Shown one piece after another: positions 18,508 to 27,885 of a stretch of DNA of 64,000 nucleotides (its first letter is position 1; the number at the start of each line of letters is the position of its first letter). The notes beneath the pieces were generated by a model. That model was not told the origin of the DNA and did not search any database. It was given only the letters and a program-made list of their open reading frames with translations. Source of the DNA: an uncultured Lachnoclostridium sp. (GTDB lineage Bacteria; Bacillota; Clostridia; Lachnospirales; Lachnospiraceae); NCBI GenBank assembly GCA_905212635.1, contig CAJMFH010000002.1, positions 1 through 64,000 on the forward strand. The letters run 5' to 3'. A program made the position numbers and the translations under genes.

Positions 18508-19650
18508 TCATGTCTTTACTCGTTTTTTCGAAATCTGTAACACCAGTCCGATCTCTGCCAGCAAAAAAATCACACTGCTTCCTCCGTAACTGATAAAAGG
18601 AAGGGCAATACCGGTAGAAGGGATGGAATTTGTTACAACCGCAATATTGGCAAGCACCTGAACCGCAATCTGTGCCATAACTCCGGTACAGATCATACCG
18701 CTGAAAAGATCCGGCGAGGTCGTCGCAACATCATAGATCCGCCAAAGCAGGATCAGAAACATCAGCATCACGATACCGGCTCCAACGATTCCCAGTTCTT
18801 CACAGATGATAGCAAAGATCATATCGTTGTGTGGCTCCGGAATAAATCCGAGTTTCTGCATGCTCTCTCCCAGTCCGGTTCCAAAAAGCCCACCGGACGC
18901 AATGGCATACAATCCCTGTAAGATCTGGAATCCGCCCTCATTATTTTCGACATCCAGCCAAATCTGGATTCGCTGCATACGAAACGCATCTCCAAAGAAA
19001 ATAAACAGGGCAACCAGCCCGGCACCGACAAGAAAGGTCACGACATATAATCTTTTATACCGCGCCGCCACAAAGCACATAATAAATACAATGCCCATCA
19101 TAACAATCGCGGAACTCAGGTTTTCCTTTCCGACAAGCACGATCAGAACGGCAGCCGCCAGAAGGATACGAATCGCTCCCTTAATATGGCTGACCATTGC
19201 AGGGGCATTGTTGATAAATGACGCTGTGATAAGCAGTACCGCGATCTTGCTGATCTCTGCCGGCTGAATGGAAACCGGTCCGATATACAGCCAGCGCTTT
19301 GCACCATTAAATTCTCTTCCGACAAAATATACCGACAGCTGCAAAAGCACCGCACAAAAATAGAGTACCGTCACAAGATGTACCCGGAGTCCCGGCAGCC
19401 GCTTTAACAAAATGCGGTAGTCAAACTTTGATACAACGATCATCGCAACGATTCCGACAATAACATTTATCAACTGTTTTTTCAAAAAGTAGGCAGAATC
19501 CTGAAATTTCACCTGTGCCGTATAAGAACTGGAACTATAGATCATCAATAGTCCAAATCCAAGAAGACATAACACGATCAAAAGAAGACTGTAATCAAAC
19601 GAATACGCTGCTCCTGCATTCCCGGCTGCTTCCTGCTTTCTGTTTTTCAT
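18508..19650 (-). CDS. ftsW: SEDS peptidoglycan polymerase FtsW/SpoVE
   Basis: The product has 380 residues with about ten membrane helices. SEDS proteins polymerise lipid II into glycan strands together with a class B PBP. Motifs include the first helix end GFGLLMIYSSSSY, KRWLYIGPVSIQPAEISKIA, GKENLSSAIVMMGI, GLFGTGLGESMQKLGFIPEP with the conserved periplasmic loop, AIICEELGIVGAG and the C-terminal SYGGSSVIFLLAEIGL. It starts 7 bases after the murD stop. The position after murD matches spoVE/ftsW in Bacillus; the sequence alone does not separate the septal from the sporulation role. Confidence 0.93.
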   Translation of the reverse strand: MKNRKQEAAGNAGAAYSFDYSLLLIVLCLLGFGLLMIYSSSSYTAQVKFQDSAYFLKKQLINVIVGIVAMIVVSKFDYRILLKRLPGLRVHLVTVLYFCAVLLQLSVYFVGREFNGAKRWLYIGPVSIQPAEISKIAVLLITASFINNAPAMVSHIKGAIRILLAAAVLIVLVGKENLSSAIVMMGIVFIMCFVAARYKRLYVVTFLVGAGLVALFIFFGDAFRMQRIQIWLDVENNEGGFQILQGLYAIASGGLFGTGLGESMQKLGFIPEPHNDMIFAIICEELGIVGAGIVMLMFLILLWRIYDVATTSPDLFSGMICTGVMAQIAVQVLANIAVVTNSIPSTGIALPFISYGGSSVIFLLAEIGLVLQISKKRVKT

Positions 19651-19657
19651 GAACCGA

Positions 19658-20992
19658 TCACTCCAAACCTCTTACAAAATCTTTAAACATGGTTCCCCTT
19701 TGCTCATAGGAATCAAACATATCCCAGCTTGCACACGCCGGTGAAAGCAATACAGCATCTCCACTTTCTGCCAGATCATGCGCCGTTCTGACCGCCTCTT
19801 CCAGAGACTCCACAAAACGGTAATCAAAAAATCCACACTCCTCCGCTTCTTGAGCGATGCGCTCTTTCGTGTCTCCAAGAAGGAGCAGGCATTTTACTTT
19901 TCCATCAAAACTGCGGATCCAGTCACTAAAACTTCCGCCTTTATCATAACCACCGCCGATCAGAACCGTCGGACGGTCCATCGACTGAATGCCCTTGATC
20001 GCAGCATCCGGGTTGGTTCCCTTGGAATCATTGTAGTATTCCACACCATTTATCGTAGTAACATACTCTACACGATGTTCCACCGGGTGAAAATGTTTTG
20101 TCACTTCCACTGCCACGTCATCCGGTACCCCCATTTTGTCTACCATAAGAAGTGCCGCCATAATATTTTCCGCATTGTGGTCACCAGGCAGTTTGGTTTC
20201 TTTCTGATTTAAGAGCACTTTGCCATCCCTGCTGCGGATCAGATTTCCGGAAACATCTTTGTACATACCATTGTCAATCTTCCGCTGGCTGCTGAAAAAT
20301 TCCACCTGACACGGAAGGCTGTCTGCCGCATTACGCAGTCTCTCGTCTTCATAATTCAGGATACAGAACTGTTCTTTCGTCTGATTTTTGGTAATGGAAA
20401 GTTTCGTCTCTGTATATTTTTCCATCGTTCCGTGACGGTTCAGATGATCCGGTGTAATATTTAAGATAGCACTTACTTTCGGACAGAAAGTAACCGTACT
20501 TTCCAGCTGGAAACTGCTGATCTCAGCCACGGTAACAGAATCCTCCGAAGTTTTTGCCGCCTCACTCGTATAAGGGTTTCCAATATTTCCCACTACAAAT
20601 GTTTTGTCATTAAAGGCTTTCATGATCTCACCAACTAATGTCGTCGTAGTGGTCTTTCCATTGGTTCCCGTGATCGCCATCACACTTCCTTTGTCTACGA
20701 GATATCCGAGTTCAATCTCGCCGATGATCGGAATGTTTTTCGACCGGAAGAAATCTCCGATTTTTTCAAAGACAGGAACTCCCGGACTAAATACGGCACA
20801 GTCCACACCATCCCATCCTTCTTCTTTAAACTCTCCGGACACCAGTTTTTCTGCATCAATCCCCGGAGCATTAACATCTAATTTCTGATCGTATAAAATA
20901 CGTTTTGCACCAAGTTTTCCAAGCAGTTCAAGTGCTGCTTTTCCACTTTTTCCATAACCGATGACGGCTACCTGTTTTCCTGAAAAATCCAT
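19658..20992 (-). CDS. murD: UDP-N-acetylmuramoylalanine-D-glutamate ligase
   Basis: The product has 444 residues. It adds D-Glu to UDP-MurNAc-L-Ala using ATP in the cytoplasm. The N-terminal Rossmann-like segment has VAVIGYGKSGKAALELLGKL. The Mur ligase P-loop AITGTNGKTTTTTLVGEI and later motifs (AEISSFQLE, LNITPDHLNRHG, HRVEYVTTINGVEYYNDSKG, LIGGGYDKG, LSPACASWDMFDSYEQRG) identify MurD specifically. It lies 25 bases after mraY. Confidence 0.96.
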   Translation of the reverse strand: MDFSGKQVAVIGYGKSGKAALELLGKLGAKRILYDQKLDVNAPGIDAEKLVSGEFKEEGWDGVDCAVFSPGVPVFEKIGDFFRSKNIPIIGEIELGYLVDKGSVMAITGTNGKTTTTTLVGEIMKAFNDKTFVVGNIGNPYTSEAAKTSEDSVTVAEISSFQLESTVTFCPKVSAILNITPDHLNRHGTMEKYTETKLSITKNQTKEQFCILNYEDERLRNAADSLPCQVEFFSSQRKIDNGMYKDVSGNLIRSRDGKVLLNQKETKLPGDHNAENIMAALLMVDKMGVPDDVAVEVTKHFHPVEHRVEYVTTINGVEYYNDSKGTNPDAAIKGIQSMDRPTVLIGGGYDKGGSFSDWIRSFDGKVKCLLLLGDTKERIAQEAEECGFFDYRFVESLEEAVRTAHDLAESGDAVLLSPACASWDMFDSYEQRGTMFKDFVRGLE

Positions 20993-21017
20993 TTTCCTCT
21001 CTCCATTCCTGTATTGT

Positions 21018-21980
21018 TTATAATGCCATCAAACCAATCAGGCACAAAATCGCTGTAATAATGCTGAACGCTGCTACTACCTGTGTCTCGGAAAAACCGG
21101 ACAATTCAAAATGATGATGGATCGGTGCCATCTTAAAGATTCGTTTTCCATGTGTCAATTTAAAATAACCAACCTGTATAATAACAGAAAGCACTTCTAC
21201 CAGATAGATCAATCCTACGATCACAATATACAGCGGCATATGAAGCATCAGCGCAATGGATGCCACAAATCCACCCAGTGCCAGCGATCCGGTATCCCCC
21301 ATAAACACACGCGCCGGGTACGTATTAAATAAGAGGAATCCCAAAAGGCTTCCTACCACAGCTCCCGTGATCGGTGTCATTGCCGGTTCGATTGCAACGG
21401 CTGCAATTGTGAAAAAGGTTCCTACAATTACTGTCACACCGGAAGCAAGACCGTCTAATCCATCCGTAAAATTAACTCCGTTTACAGTTCCTAACACCAC
21501 AATAAATACAAAAATGATAAACAGCCAATCCGGCATCGTAAAGAAACTATCCATAAAAGGAATGCGGATCGTCGCCGTCATATGTGCTACATTATAATAA
21601 TAGTAGACAAATATGGTAGTCACGATAAACTGTCCAAACATCTTCTGCAATGGTTTTAATCCCAAAGAGCGTTTCATGACAACTTTGATATAATCATCCA
21701 AAAATCCAATGATTCCAAATCCCAGCGTCATAAACAAAACCGGAATCAGTTCCGAATATCTTCTTATGTAGATCAGAGACGTAAGAAGGATCGACACCAG
21801 GATGATCAGACCTCCCATGGTCGGAGTTCCCGCTTTTTTCAGATGAGACTGCGGTCCGTCATCTCGGACAAACTGTCCAAACTTTAACTTACGTAAAAAC
21901 GGAATAACGATCGGGCACAAAACCACGCTTATTCCAAATGCAATTACTACCGGCATCAATATACTCAAATCCAAATTCAC
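21018..21980 (-). CDS. mraY: Phospho-N-acetylmuramoyl-pentapeptide-transferase
   Basis: The product has 320 residues with about ten transmembrane segments. It transfers phospho-MurNAc-pentapeptide to undecaprenyl phosphate, making lipid I. Family motifs are GTPTMGGLIILVSILL, GFLDDYIKVVMKRSLGL with the metal-binding aspartates, NGVNFTDGLDGLASG, GDTGSLALGGFVASIAL and MAPIHHHFELSG. It stands between the second PBP and murD; murE, which usually precedes mraY, is absent. Confidence 0.97.
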   Translation of the reverse strand: MNLDLSILMPVVIAFGISVVLCPIVIPFLRKLKFGQFVRDDGPQSHLKKAGTPTMGGLIILVSILLTSLIYIRRYSELIPVLFMTLGFGIIGFLDDYIKVVMKRSLGLKPLQKMFGQFIVTTIFVYYYYNVAHMTATIRIPFMDSFFTMPDWLFIIFVFIVVLGTVNGVNFTDGLDGLASGVTVIVGTFFTIAAVAIEPAMTPITGAVVGSLLGFLLFNTYPARVFMGDTGSLALGGFVASIALMLHMPLYIVIVGLIYLVEVLSVIIQVGYFKLTHGKRIFKMAPIHHHFELSGFSETQVVAAFSIITAILCLIGLMAL

Positions 21981-22013
21981 TTTTTACACCTCATTTTATC
22001 GTTTTTATTTAAT

Positions 22014-22023
22014 GTAACTATTG
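22014..22023 (+). repeat. Possible half copy of the dispersed palindromic repeat (copy D)
   Basis: GTAACTATTG in the short gap upstream of mraY equals the left arm of copy A at 8159. Only ten bases match, so chance is possible. Confidence 0.25.
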
Positions 22024-22058
22024 TACCCCATTATGTCCATAACCGCAAGGTTTTCTTA

Positions 22059-23777
22059 TCACTCTTTTAAGAGATAGGGCAAAATATTGGTATACAATGT
22101 CGAAATCGCCGGGGCAGCGATCACACCACCATAATACAGGCCCTGTGGTTCATCAATCCTTACCATAGCAATCACGCTTGGATTATCCACCGGAGAAAAT
22201 CCAATACAGGAAGCGATGTATTTTCCATTGCCACGGGGAAGTTTCTGGCTGGTTCCTGTCTTTCCCCCGATAAAATAGCCATCCACGCCCGCCTTTTTTC
22301 CACCGCCTTCGCTGACAACTTTTTCCAGTGCTTTGCGGACTTCTTCAGAAACCGATGCATCTAACACCTTTTTTCCGGAAGAATACGCCATCTTTTTCAT
22401 TCTCGTTTTGTCACTGTTTACTGCATACATACCAAAATGCGGCGTAATCTTTTTGCCTCCATTGATAATCATACAGACCGAGGTCAGCATCCGTATCGGA
22501 GACAGCTGGAACGACTGGCCGAAAGACATCGTCGCAAGTTCTACCGCTCCGACGTTTTCCTGCTTGTGCATGATCGTGGCTGCCTCACCCGGCACATCAA
22601 TTCCTGTTTTTTCCAAAATGCCAAACTTTTTCATTCCTTCAAAAAGCCCTGACACACCGACTCTTGCTCCCACTTCCATAAAGACCGGGTTACAGGAATT
22701 CATAATCCCCTGCTCAAACGTCTCATTTCCGTGGCCGGTCGTCTTGTGGCATCGGATCCGGCGGTCTTCTACTACTTTATACCCGGGGCACAAAAAGGTG
22801 TCTGTCATTTTTACCACGCCTTTGTCCAGCGCCGCAGCGGCAGTCACTACTTTAAACGTCGACCCCGGCTCATACGTATCGCTGACTGCCAGATTTCTCC
22901 ACATGGCATTGAGTGCTGTCATCTTTTCTTTTTCACTCATCCCCTCTTTTCCATTCACAAGTGTATACGGATGATTCAAGTCAAATTCCGGCGCATTTAC
23001 CATCGCGTAAATCTCGCCATTCTGTGGATTCATAATAATAATTTCCACCGTCTTTGCCTGTTTTTGTTCTAACAGCTTATTCGCGACCTGCGTCGCATAC
23101 TCCATAACATTGAGATCGAGCGTCGTCGTAAGATCCCAGCCGGCGATCGGTTCTTTGCGGTCCTCTGCGCCGTTGCGGATTTCCACACCACCTGCCGTCG
23201 CCATCGTAAGGATAGACCCATCCAAGCCTTTTAAAAGAGATTCGTAAGATACTTCCAGTCCCACGATCCCCTGATTATCTCCTCCGGTAAATCCCAGCAC
23301 TTTGGAGGCAAGGGTTCCATATTCATAATACCTTTTATAGTCCTCATCCACCGTCACACCCGCCAGTTTATAGGCACGGATGCGGTCTGAAATTTCTTTC
23401 TCAACATTTGATTTTATTTTTTCGCGGGAGGAAATTTTTTCCACTTTCTTTCGTATTTCTGCTTCCTCGATACCAAGTTCTTTGCTCAAAACCGAGATTA
23501 CTTTTTCCGGTTCTTTTACCTGGCTGTGGATAACAGAAATCGTTGAGACAGATACATTGCCAGCCAGAACGTTGCCATTGCGGTCAAGGATCTTCCCCCG
23601 CTCCGCCTTTATGGTTCGTTCTCTTTCATGAAGTTCTTTTGCCTTCACCCCATAATAATCTGCCTTTGTAAGCATAAGATACCCCAGTCTCACGATCAGG
23701 ATCGACGCAACAAGGGTACATACAAAAAATACCAAAAACAAACTTTGTCTTTGGTACGTTTTGTGCCCGACAAGCAT
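22059..23777 (-). CDS. Class B penicillin-binding protein (SpoVD-like, second of two)
   Basis: The product has 572 residues. After a short tail and one transmembrane helix (SLFLVFFVCTLVASILIVRL) comes the dimerisation domain (RGKILDRNGNVLAGN) and the transpeptidase domain with SxxK in YEPGSTFKVV, SxN in NSCNPVF and KTG in GGKTGTSQ. It cross-links peptidoglycan outside the membrane, with a SEDS partner such as FtsW. No PASTA domain is present at the C-terminus. The order ftsL, PBP, PBP, mraY matches Bacillus ftsL-pbpB-spoVD, so this gene is in the spoVD place; whether it is vegetative or sporulation-specific cannot be read from sequence. GGAGG precedes the start. Confidence 0.88.
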   Translation of the reverse strand: MLVGHKTYQRQSLFLVFFVCTLVASILIVRLGYLMLTKADYYGVKAKELHERERTIKAERGKILDRNGNVLAGNVSVSTISVIHSQVKEPEKVISVLSKELGIEEAEIRKKVEKISSREKIKSNVEKEISDRIRAYKLAGVTVDEDYKRYYEYGTLASKVLGFTGGDNQGIVGLEVSYESLLKGLDGSILTMATAGGVEIRNGAEDRKEPIAGWDLTTTLDLNVMEYATQVANKLLEQKQAKTVEIIIMNPQNGEIYAMVNAPEFDLNHPYTLVNGKEGMSEKEKMTALNAMWRNLAVSDTYEPGSTFKVVTAAAALDKGVVKMTDTFLCPGYKVVEDRRIRCHKTTGHGNETFEQGIMNSCNPVFMEVGARVGVSGLFEGMKKFGILEKTGIDVPGEAATIMHKQENVGAVELATMSFGQSFQLSPIRMLTSVCMIINGGKKITPHFGMYAVNSDKTRMKKMAYSSGKKVLDASVSEEVRKALEKVVSEGGGKKAGVDGYFIGGKTGTSQKLPRGNGKYIASCIGFSPVDNPSVIAMVRIDEPQGLYYGGVIAAPAISTLYTNILPYLLKE

Positions 23778-23855
23778 TCTGCCTCCATTCCAAAGCCACT
23801 GCTTTTGAAATAAGTATCTTTACTAATGTATTCCCGGGCGGCAAAAATATTCCGC

Positions 23856-25727
23856 TTACTGTTCACTGCCCTCCGGAGCTGCCGTCGGCTCTGTTGTAGC
23901 CGCAGGTTCTTCCGCAGTTTCCGCATAAATTCCTAAAAATGGAAGTATTTTTTTCATAATCTTGGATGCAAATTCGGTTGCATAGGTACTGTGTGCCTGA
24001 TCTTCCACATGCGGCTCATCAATAATAACATAAACAACCGCTTCCGGATTTTCTGCCGGCACACATCCCAGAAAAGATACGAGATATTTATGCTCGCTTA
24101 CCGGACGTTTCTGTGCGGTTCCTGTCTTTCCTCCGATGGAATACCCTTTCACACCGGCTGGTGCCGCGGTTCCTTCTTCTACCGTTGCTTTCATATATTG
24201 ACGGATCAGACTGCTTGTCTTATCCGAAACGGTCTTTTTCACTACGATTGGTTCATTTTTCTTTACAATGGCACCATTTTCATTTTGAATCTCTTTGACA
24301 ATGTGCGGCTCATAATAATCTCCGCCATTAACAAGGGAACTAAATCCTGCTGCCATCTGAACCATCGTTACCGTCTGGGTCTGTCCAAAACTGCTTGTTG
24401 CAAGTTCTACCGGGTTCAATTCCTCTTCGCTGTGAATCAGTCCTGCCGTCTCTCCCGGCAGATCGATTCCGGTTTTTTGTCCAAATCCAAAGATTTTATT
24501 GTACTTACTAAAATTCGCGCGTCCTAACTTTTCACCAATCACCATCAAAGCACTGTTGCAGGATTCCATCAGACTTTTTTCAAGGGATATACTGCCATGT
24601 CCCGATCGGTTCGAACATCGGATCCGGACACCGGACACCGTCAGTCCACCGTCACAGTTAAAGTAATCCGAATCTTTCACAACCCCTTCATCCAATGCTG
24701 CCGCCACGGTAAACGGCTTGTAGGTTGATCCCGGTTCGTATGCCGAGGAAACACAGAAATTGGACCACATTGACATCAGCGCATCGCTTGTCGTCTTCTC
24801 ATCCATCGTATCAATCTGTTCCTGTGTATACATGGAAGTCAGATTTCTCGGATCGTTGAGATTGTATGTATTTTTGGATGCCATCGCAAGAATCTCTCCA
24901 TTGTTTGGATTCATAACAAGCACCGATATGTTTTCTGCTCCGGTTTCATCGTTGTATTTTTTGATCTGCTTTTCGACAAGCCGCTGTACATTGGCATCGA
25001 TTGTCAGGATCACATTGTTTCCATTGGTCGCTTTCTTTACCGTCCGCTGAAATTCCATATTGGCATCAAAATACCCATATTCACGTCCGGTCTTTCCATT
25101 GAGATCATCATTGTAACTGCCTTCCACACCATAAGTTCCCTGATCTTCGGATGATGTAAATCCAACAATATTGCAGGCAATCTGGTTGAGTGGATAATTT
25201 CTCGTATACGTCTCTTCAAACCAGACTCCCTGAATCTTATCATTGTCTTTCATCATTTTTTTAAATCCATCTACCTGCTCTGCCGACAGTTCTTTTAATC
25301 CGTCAACATGCTGATACATCGAATTGGGACTTTCACTGATAATGGTTTCAATTACGCTGGTATCAAACGCAAAATAAGCGGCAATCTGAGTCAAAGTTTC
25401 CTTTTTGATATCCTCTTTTGTCGCTAATGATCTTGGTTCTATGATCAGATTAAATTTTCGAATACTCTGAGCAAGCACCGTATCGTTTCGATCCTTGATC
25501 GCTCCGCGGCGGTAATTCAGTACCGCATTGGTATACGACTGCTGCGCCAGCACTTTTTTCTTATACGTATCTCCCTTATCCCAATTATACCGGCATATGT
25601 TATACAATAAGCAGCCAAATATAATAAAACAGCTTCCCAGTACAAGCAAAAGTCCCACTTTCATTCCATGGGTAAACCGCTTCGGCTTCTTTCTTCTTAC
25701 TCTGTGATATCTTCTGCGGGTATCCAT
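23856..25727 (-). CDS. Class B penicillin-binding protein (FtsI/PbpB-like, first of two)
   Basis: The product has 623 residues. A basic cytoplasmic start (RRRYHRVRRKKPKR) leads to one transmembrane helix (VGLLLVLGSCFIIFGCLLY), a dimerisation domain (RRGAIKDRNDTVLAQS) and the transpeptidase domain: SxxK in YEPGSTYKPF, SxN in ESCNSAL, KTG in GGKTGTAQKRP. The C-terminus is a short Ala/Glu/Thr/Pro-rich tail with no PASTA domain. It follows ftsL by 28 bases and occupies the position of the septal PBP2B in Firmicutes. It is clearly homologous to the next gene, so the pair is an old tandem duplication. Confidence 0.9.
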   Translation of the reverse strand: MDTRRRYHRVRRKKPKRFTHGMKVGLLLVLGSCFIIFGCLLYNICRYNWDKGDTYKKKVLAQQSYTNAVLNYRRGAIKDRNDTVLAQSIRKFNLIIEPRSLATKEDIKKETLTQIAAYFAFDTSVIETIISESPNSMYQHVDGLKELSAEQVDGFKKMMKDNDKIQGVWFEETYTRNYPLNQIACNIVGFTSSEDQGTYGVEGSYNDDLNGKTGREYGYFDANMEFQRTVKKATNGNNVILTIDANVQRLVEKQIKKYNDETGAENISVLVMNPNNGEILAMASKNTYNLNDPRNLTSMYTQEQIDTMDEKTTSDALMSMWSNFCVSSAYEPGSTYKPFTVAAALDEGVVKDSDYFNCDGGLTVSGVRIRCSNRSGHGSISLEKSLMESCNSALMVIGEKLGRANFSKYNKIFGFGQKTGIDLPGETAGLIHSEEELNPVELATSSFGQTQTVTMVQMAAGFSSLVNGGDYYEPHIVKEIQNENGAIVKKNEPIVVKKTVSDKTSSLIRQYMKATVEEGTAAPAGVKGYSIGGKTGTAQKRPVSEHKYLVSFLGCVPAENPEAVVYVIIDEPHVEDQAHSTYATEFASKIMKKILPFLGIYAETAEEPAATTEPTAAPEGSEQ

Positions 25728-25755
25728 CCGTCTTCCCTTCTTCCAAGCCTATCTT

Positions 25756-26196
25756 TTATTTTTGATGCAGGCGTACCTGTGTACTTTTCTTACTCTCATA
25801 GGTATAAATCTGGCTCTGTGATGCCGTTTTCATGCCAAGTTCCTTGGTTGCTTTTTTATATACAGCAGATAAATCAAGACTCTCCTGCAATGCCTGAGAA
25901 GCATTGGAATTGGTTTTTTCCATCTCCATCACTTCACTCTCAAGACTTACAACACTCTTACTGAGCATGGTTTTCTTTGACTGCATCTGAATATACGAAA
26001 AGCAAACGCCAAATGCAATTGCAAACGTAAGTGCGATCAGTAAAACGGATACTTTGTCTATCCGCTGTTTTGGCTGTGGTCTTACTGCCGGTCTGCGCTC
26101 CGGACGACGCTGCTCTTCCTGCTCCGGTCTGCGTTTTGGAGCCACATACAAATTTTCTGCTTCGGTACCATAAATATATCTTGTCCTCGCTGCCAT
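25756..26196 (-). CDS. ftsL: FtsL-like septum protein
   Basis: The product has 146 residues from ATG 26196, six bases after GGAGG; the ATG one codon earlier is too close to it. A basic, Pro/Arg/Gln-rich cytoplasmic tail (about 50 residues) is followed by one transmembrane helix (VSVLLIALTFAIAFGVCFSY) and an extracellular coiled-coil stretch (SKSVVSLESEVMEMEK onward). This is the FtsL/DivIC layout; sequence conservation in the family is low, so the name rests on topology and the place between rsmH and the PBPs. FtsL links DivIB and DivIC to the FtsW-PBP synthase. Confidence 0.78.
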   Translation of the reverse strand: MAARTRYIYGTEAENLYVAPKRRPEQEEQRRPERRPAVRPQPKQRIDKVSVLLIALTFAIAFGVCFSYIQMQSKKTMLSKSVVSLESEVMEMEKTNSNASQALQESLDLSAVYKKATKELGMKTASQSQIYTYESKKSTQVRLHQK

Positions 26197-26216
26197 CATA
26201 ATCCTCCTGTTATTTT

Positions 26217-27155
26217 TTATTCTCCCCGCTCAAATATACGTAATTTAGCACTTTTTGAACGTGAATTTATTTCTAATTCTTCCTCACCCGGAAGAATCGG
26301 TTTTCTGGTAATTACTTTTCCTTTTGGTTTCTTTCCACATACACAAACCGGAAAGTCCGGCGGACAGGTACATGGATTTTCCATTTTTCGGAAAAAGTTT
26401 TTCACGATCCGGTCTTCGAGAGAATGAAATGTGATAATGCACAATCTTCCTCCCGGATTGAGCAGTTCCACCATATCTTCCAAAGCGTCCTGCAAAACAT
26501 CCAGTTCGTGATTGAGTTCAATGCGGATCGCCTGAAACGTCCTCTTTGCCGGATGGCCTTTTCCATTTTTTGCCTTTGCCGGCATTGAACTTCTTATAAT
26601 ATCGACGAGTTCTCCCGTCGTTTCGATTTCTTTTTCCTGTCGTTTCTTACAGATATTTCGTGCGATACTTTTTGCATACCGCTCTTCCCCATAGTGTTTT
26701 ATAATTTCGTATAGTTTTTCCTCCGGATAGCTGTTTATAAGATCCTTCGCCGTAAAATCCCTGCTCTGATCCATGCGCATATCAAGCGGTGCATCTGCCA
26801 TATACGAAAAACCGCGTTCTTTCGTATCCAATTGATACGAAGATACGCCAAGATCCAAAAGAATCCCATCTACCTTATCTATCTGTAGTTCTTTTACTAC
26901 CTGCTTTACGTTGACATAATTGCTGCGCACAAGATGTACACGGTCTCCAAACGGCTGCAAACGCTCTGTCGAAGTCCGGATTGCCGCTTCATCCTGATCG
27001 ATTCCGATAAACTGTCCTTTTTCTGACAATCTTTCACATACATGGAAAGCATGTCCGGCTCCCCCAATGGTTCCATCCACATAGATGCCCTCCGGTTTTA
27101 TCGCCAGCCCTTCGATGCATTCGTTAAGTAATACGGAAACATGTTTAAATTCCAT
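26217..27155 (-). CDS. rsmH: 16S rRNA (cytosine-1402-N4)-methyltransferase
   Basis: The product has 312 residues. It methylates N4 of C1402 in the ribosomal P-site using S-adenosylmethionine. Typical are [32 protein letters not shown] for SAM binding, [71 protein letters not shown] and a C-terminal [14 protein letters not shown]. Second gene of the dcw cluster, as usual. Confidence 0.97.
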   Translation of the reverse strand: MEFKHVSVLLNECIEGLAIKPEGIYVDGTIGGAGHAFHVCERLSEKGQFIGIDQDEAAIRTSTERLQPFGDRVHLVRSNYVNVKQVVKELQIDKVDGILLDLGVSSYQLDTKERGFSYMADAPLDMRMDQSRDFTAKDLINSYPEEKLYEIIKHYGEERYAKSIARNICKKRQEKEIETTGELVDIIRSSMPAKAKNGKGHPAKRTFQAIRIELNHELDVLQDALEDMVELLNPGGRLCIITFHSLEDRIVKNFFRKMENPCTCPPDFPVCVCGKKPKGKVITRKPILPGEEELEINSRSKSAKLRIFERGE

Positions 27156-27187
27156 CGTTTTTGCGCCCCCTTCTATGTACTGCCTGA

Positions 27188-27616
27188 TTAGAAGGAAAGT
27201 CCCAAATCCGACATATGTTCTGCAATATCGTCCACGTTATCAAAGTCATCATTTTCTGCCCAGCGTTCTTTGCTCCAGATCTCCACTTTGCCCATCACGC
27301 CGACAAAGACAATATCTTTCTCGAGTCCGGCCTTTTCACGTAAATTTGCCGGGATCAATGTTCTTCCCTGCTTGTCCAATTCACACGAAGCAGCTCCTGC
27401 CATAAAATAACGCTGTAACTTACGTGCTTCTTTGCTGCCCGGAAGTTCCCGCAGCTGTTTTACGAAGTCTTCCCAGTCTTCCTGTGGATACACGAACAGA
27501 CATCCGTCCAGACCAAGTGTCACTACAAAAGAATCCCCCAGTTCTTCACGGAACTTTGCGGGAACAATCACTCTTCCTTTTGCATCGATACTATGATCGT
27601 ATGTACCCATAAACAT
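27188..27616 (-). CDS. mraZ: Transcriptional regulator MraZ
   Basis: The product has 142 residues with two SpoVT/AbrB-type halves: [20 protein letters not shown] with [20 protein letters not shown], and [20 protein letters not shown] with [19 protein letters not shown]. MraZ forms ring oligomers that bind tandem short repeats and regulate the dcw promoter. Exactly such repeats (AAAGTGG every 10 bases) overlap the promoter upstream at 27731-27803, so autoregulation can be read from the sequence. It is the first dcw gene and is separated from its promoter by a leader of roughly 150 bases. Confidence 0.96.
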   Translation of the reverse strand: MFMGTYDHSIDAKGRVIVPAKFREELGDSFVVTLGLDGCLFVYPQEDWEDFVKQLRELPGSKEARKLQRYFMAGAASCELDKQGRTLIPANLREKAGLEKDIVFVGVMGKVEIWSKERWAENDDFDNVDDIAEHMSDLGLSF

Positions 27617-27667
27617 AAGACTTCACCAACTTCCCTCTGTGGTCTGTGGCACTCGTTTTTTTACCGA

Positions 27668-27724
27668 GGCGGGTTGTGAGACTTGGGAGAATGAAAGTTG
27701 AAGCAACTCCACAAGTCTCCGCCC
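27668..27724 (-). other. Structured 5' leader of the mraZ transcript
   Basis: In the leader GAGACTTG (27678-27685 complement) pairs with CAAGTCTC (27712-27719), flanked by GGCG/CGCC, and the loop itself contains AGTTG/CAACT. The combined stem-loop spans about 57 bases and lacks a T run, so it is not a terminator. It could affect mRNA stability or translation of mraZ; no known riboswitch core was recognised. Confidence 0.5.
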
Positions 27725-27730
27725 TGCCCT

Positions 27731-27789
27731 CCACTTTATACCACTTTTCTCCACTTTGCTCCACTTTTACTCAAATTTTACTCCACTTT
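27731..27789 (-). promoter_or_regulatory. MraZ boxes
   Basis: On the minus strand AAAGTGG occurs at 27731-27737, 27741-27747, 27751-27757 and 27761-27767, exactly 10 bases apart. A fifth copy is at 27783-27789, with a degenerate copy between. Phased GTGG-type repeats near the mraZ start are the known MraZ operator architecture. The fifth box lies between the -35 and -10 boxes and the others just downstream of the -10. Confidence 0.88.
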
Positions 27790-27803
27790 TGGGATAAAAG
27801 CAA
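27775..27803 (-). promoter_or_regulatory. dcw (mraZ) promoter
   Basis: On the minus strand TTGCTT (27798-27803) and TAAAAT (27775-27780) are separated by 17 bases. It overlaps the MraZ boxes, implying direct repression of the whole cell wall and division cluster by MraZ. Confidence 0.75.
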
Positions 27804-27885
27804 GCATTTTTTTGACACATTTTCAAGGCAACGCCTTATTTTTCGGCTTTTGCGCCCCTTTTCAACACCATATGTAGTAACAAAC

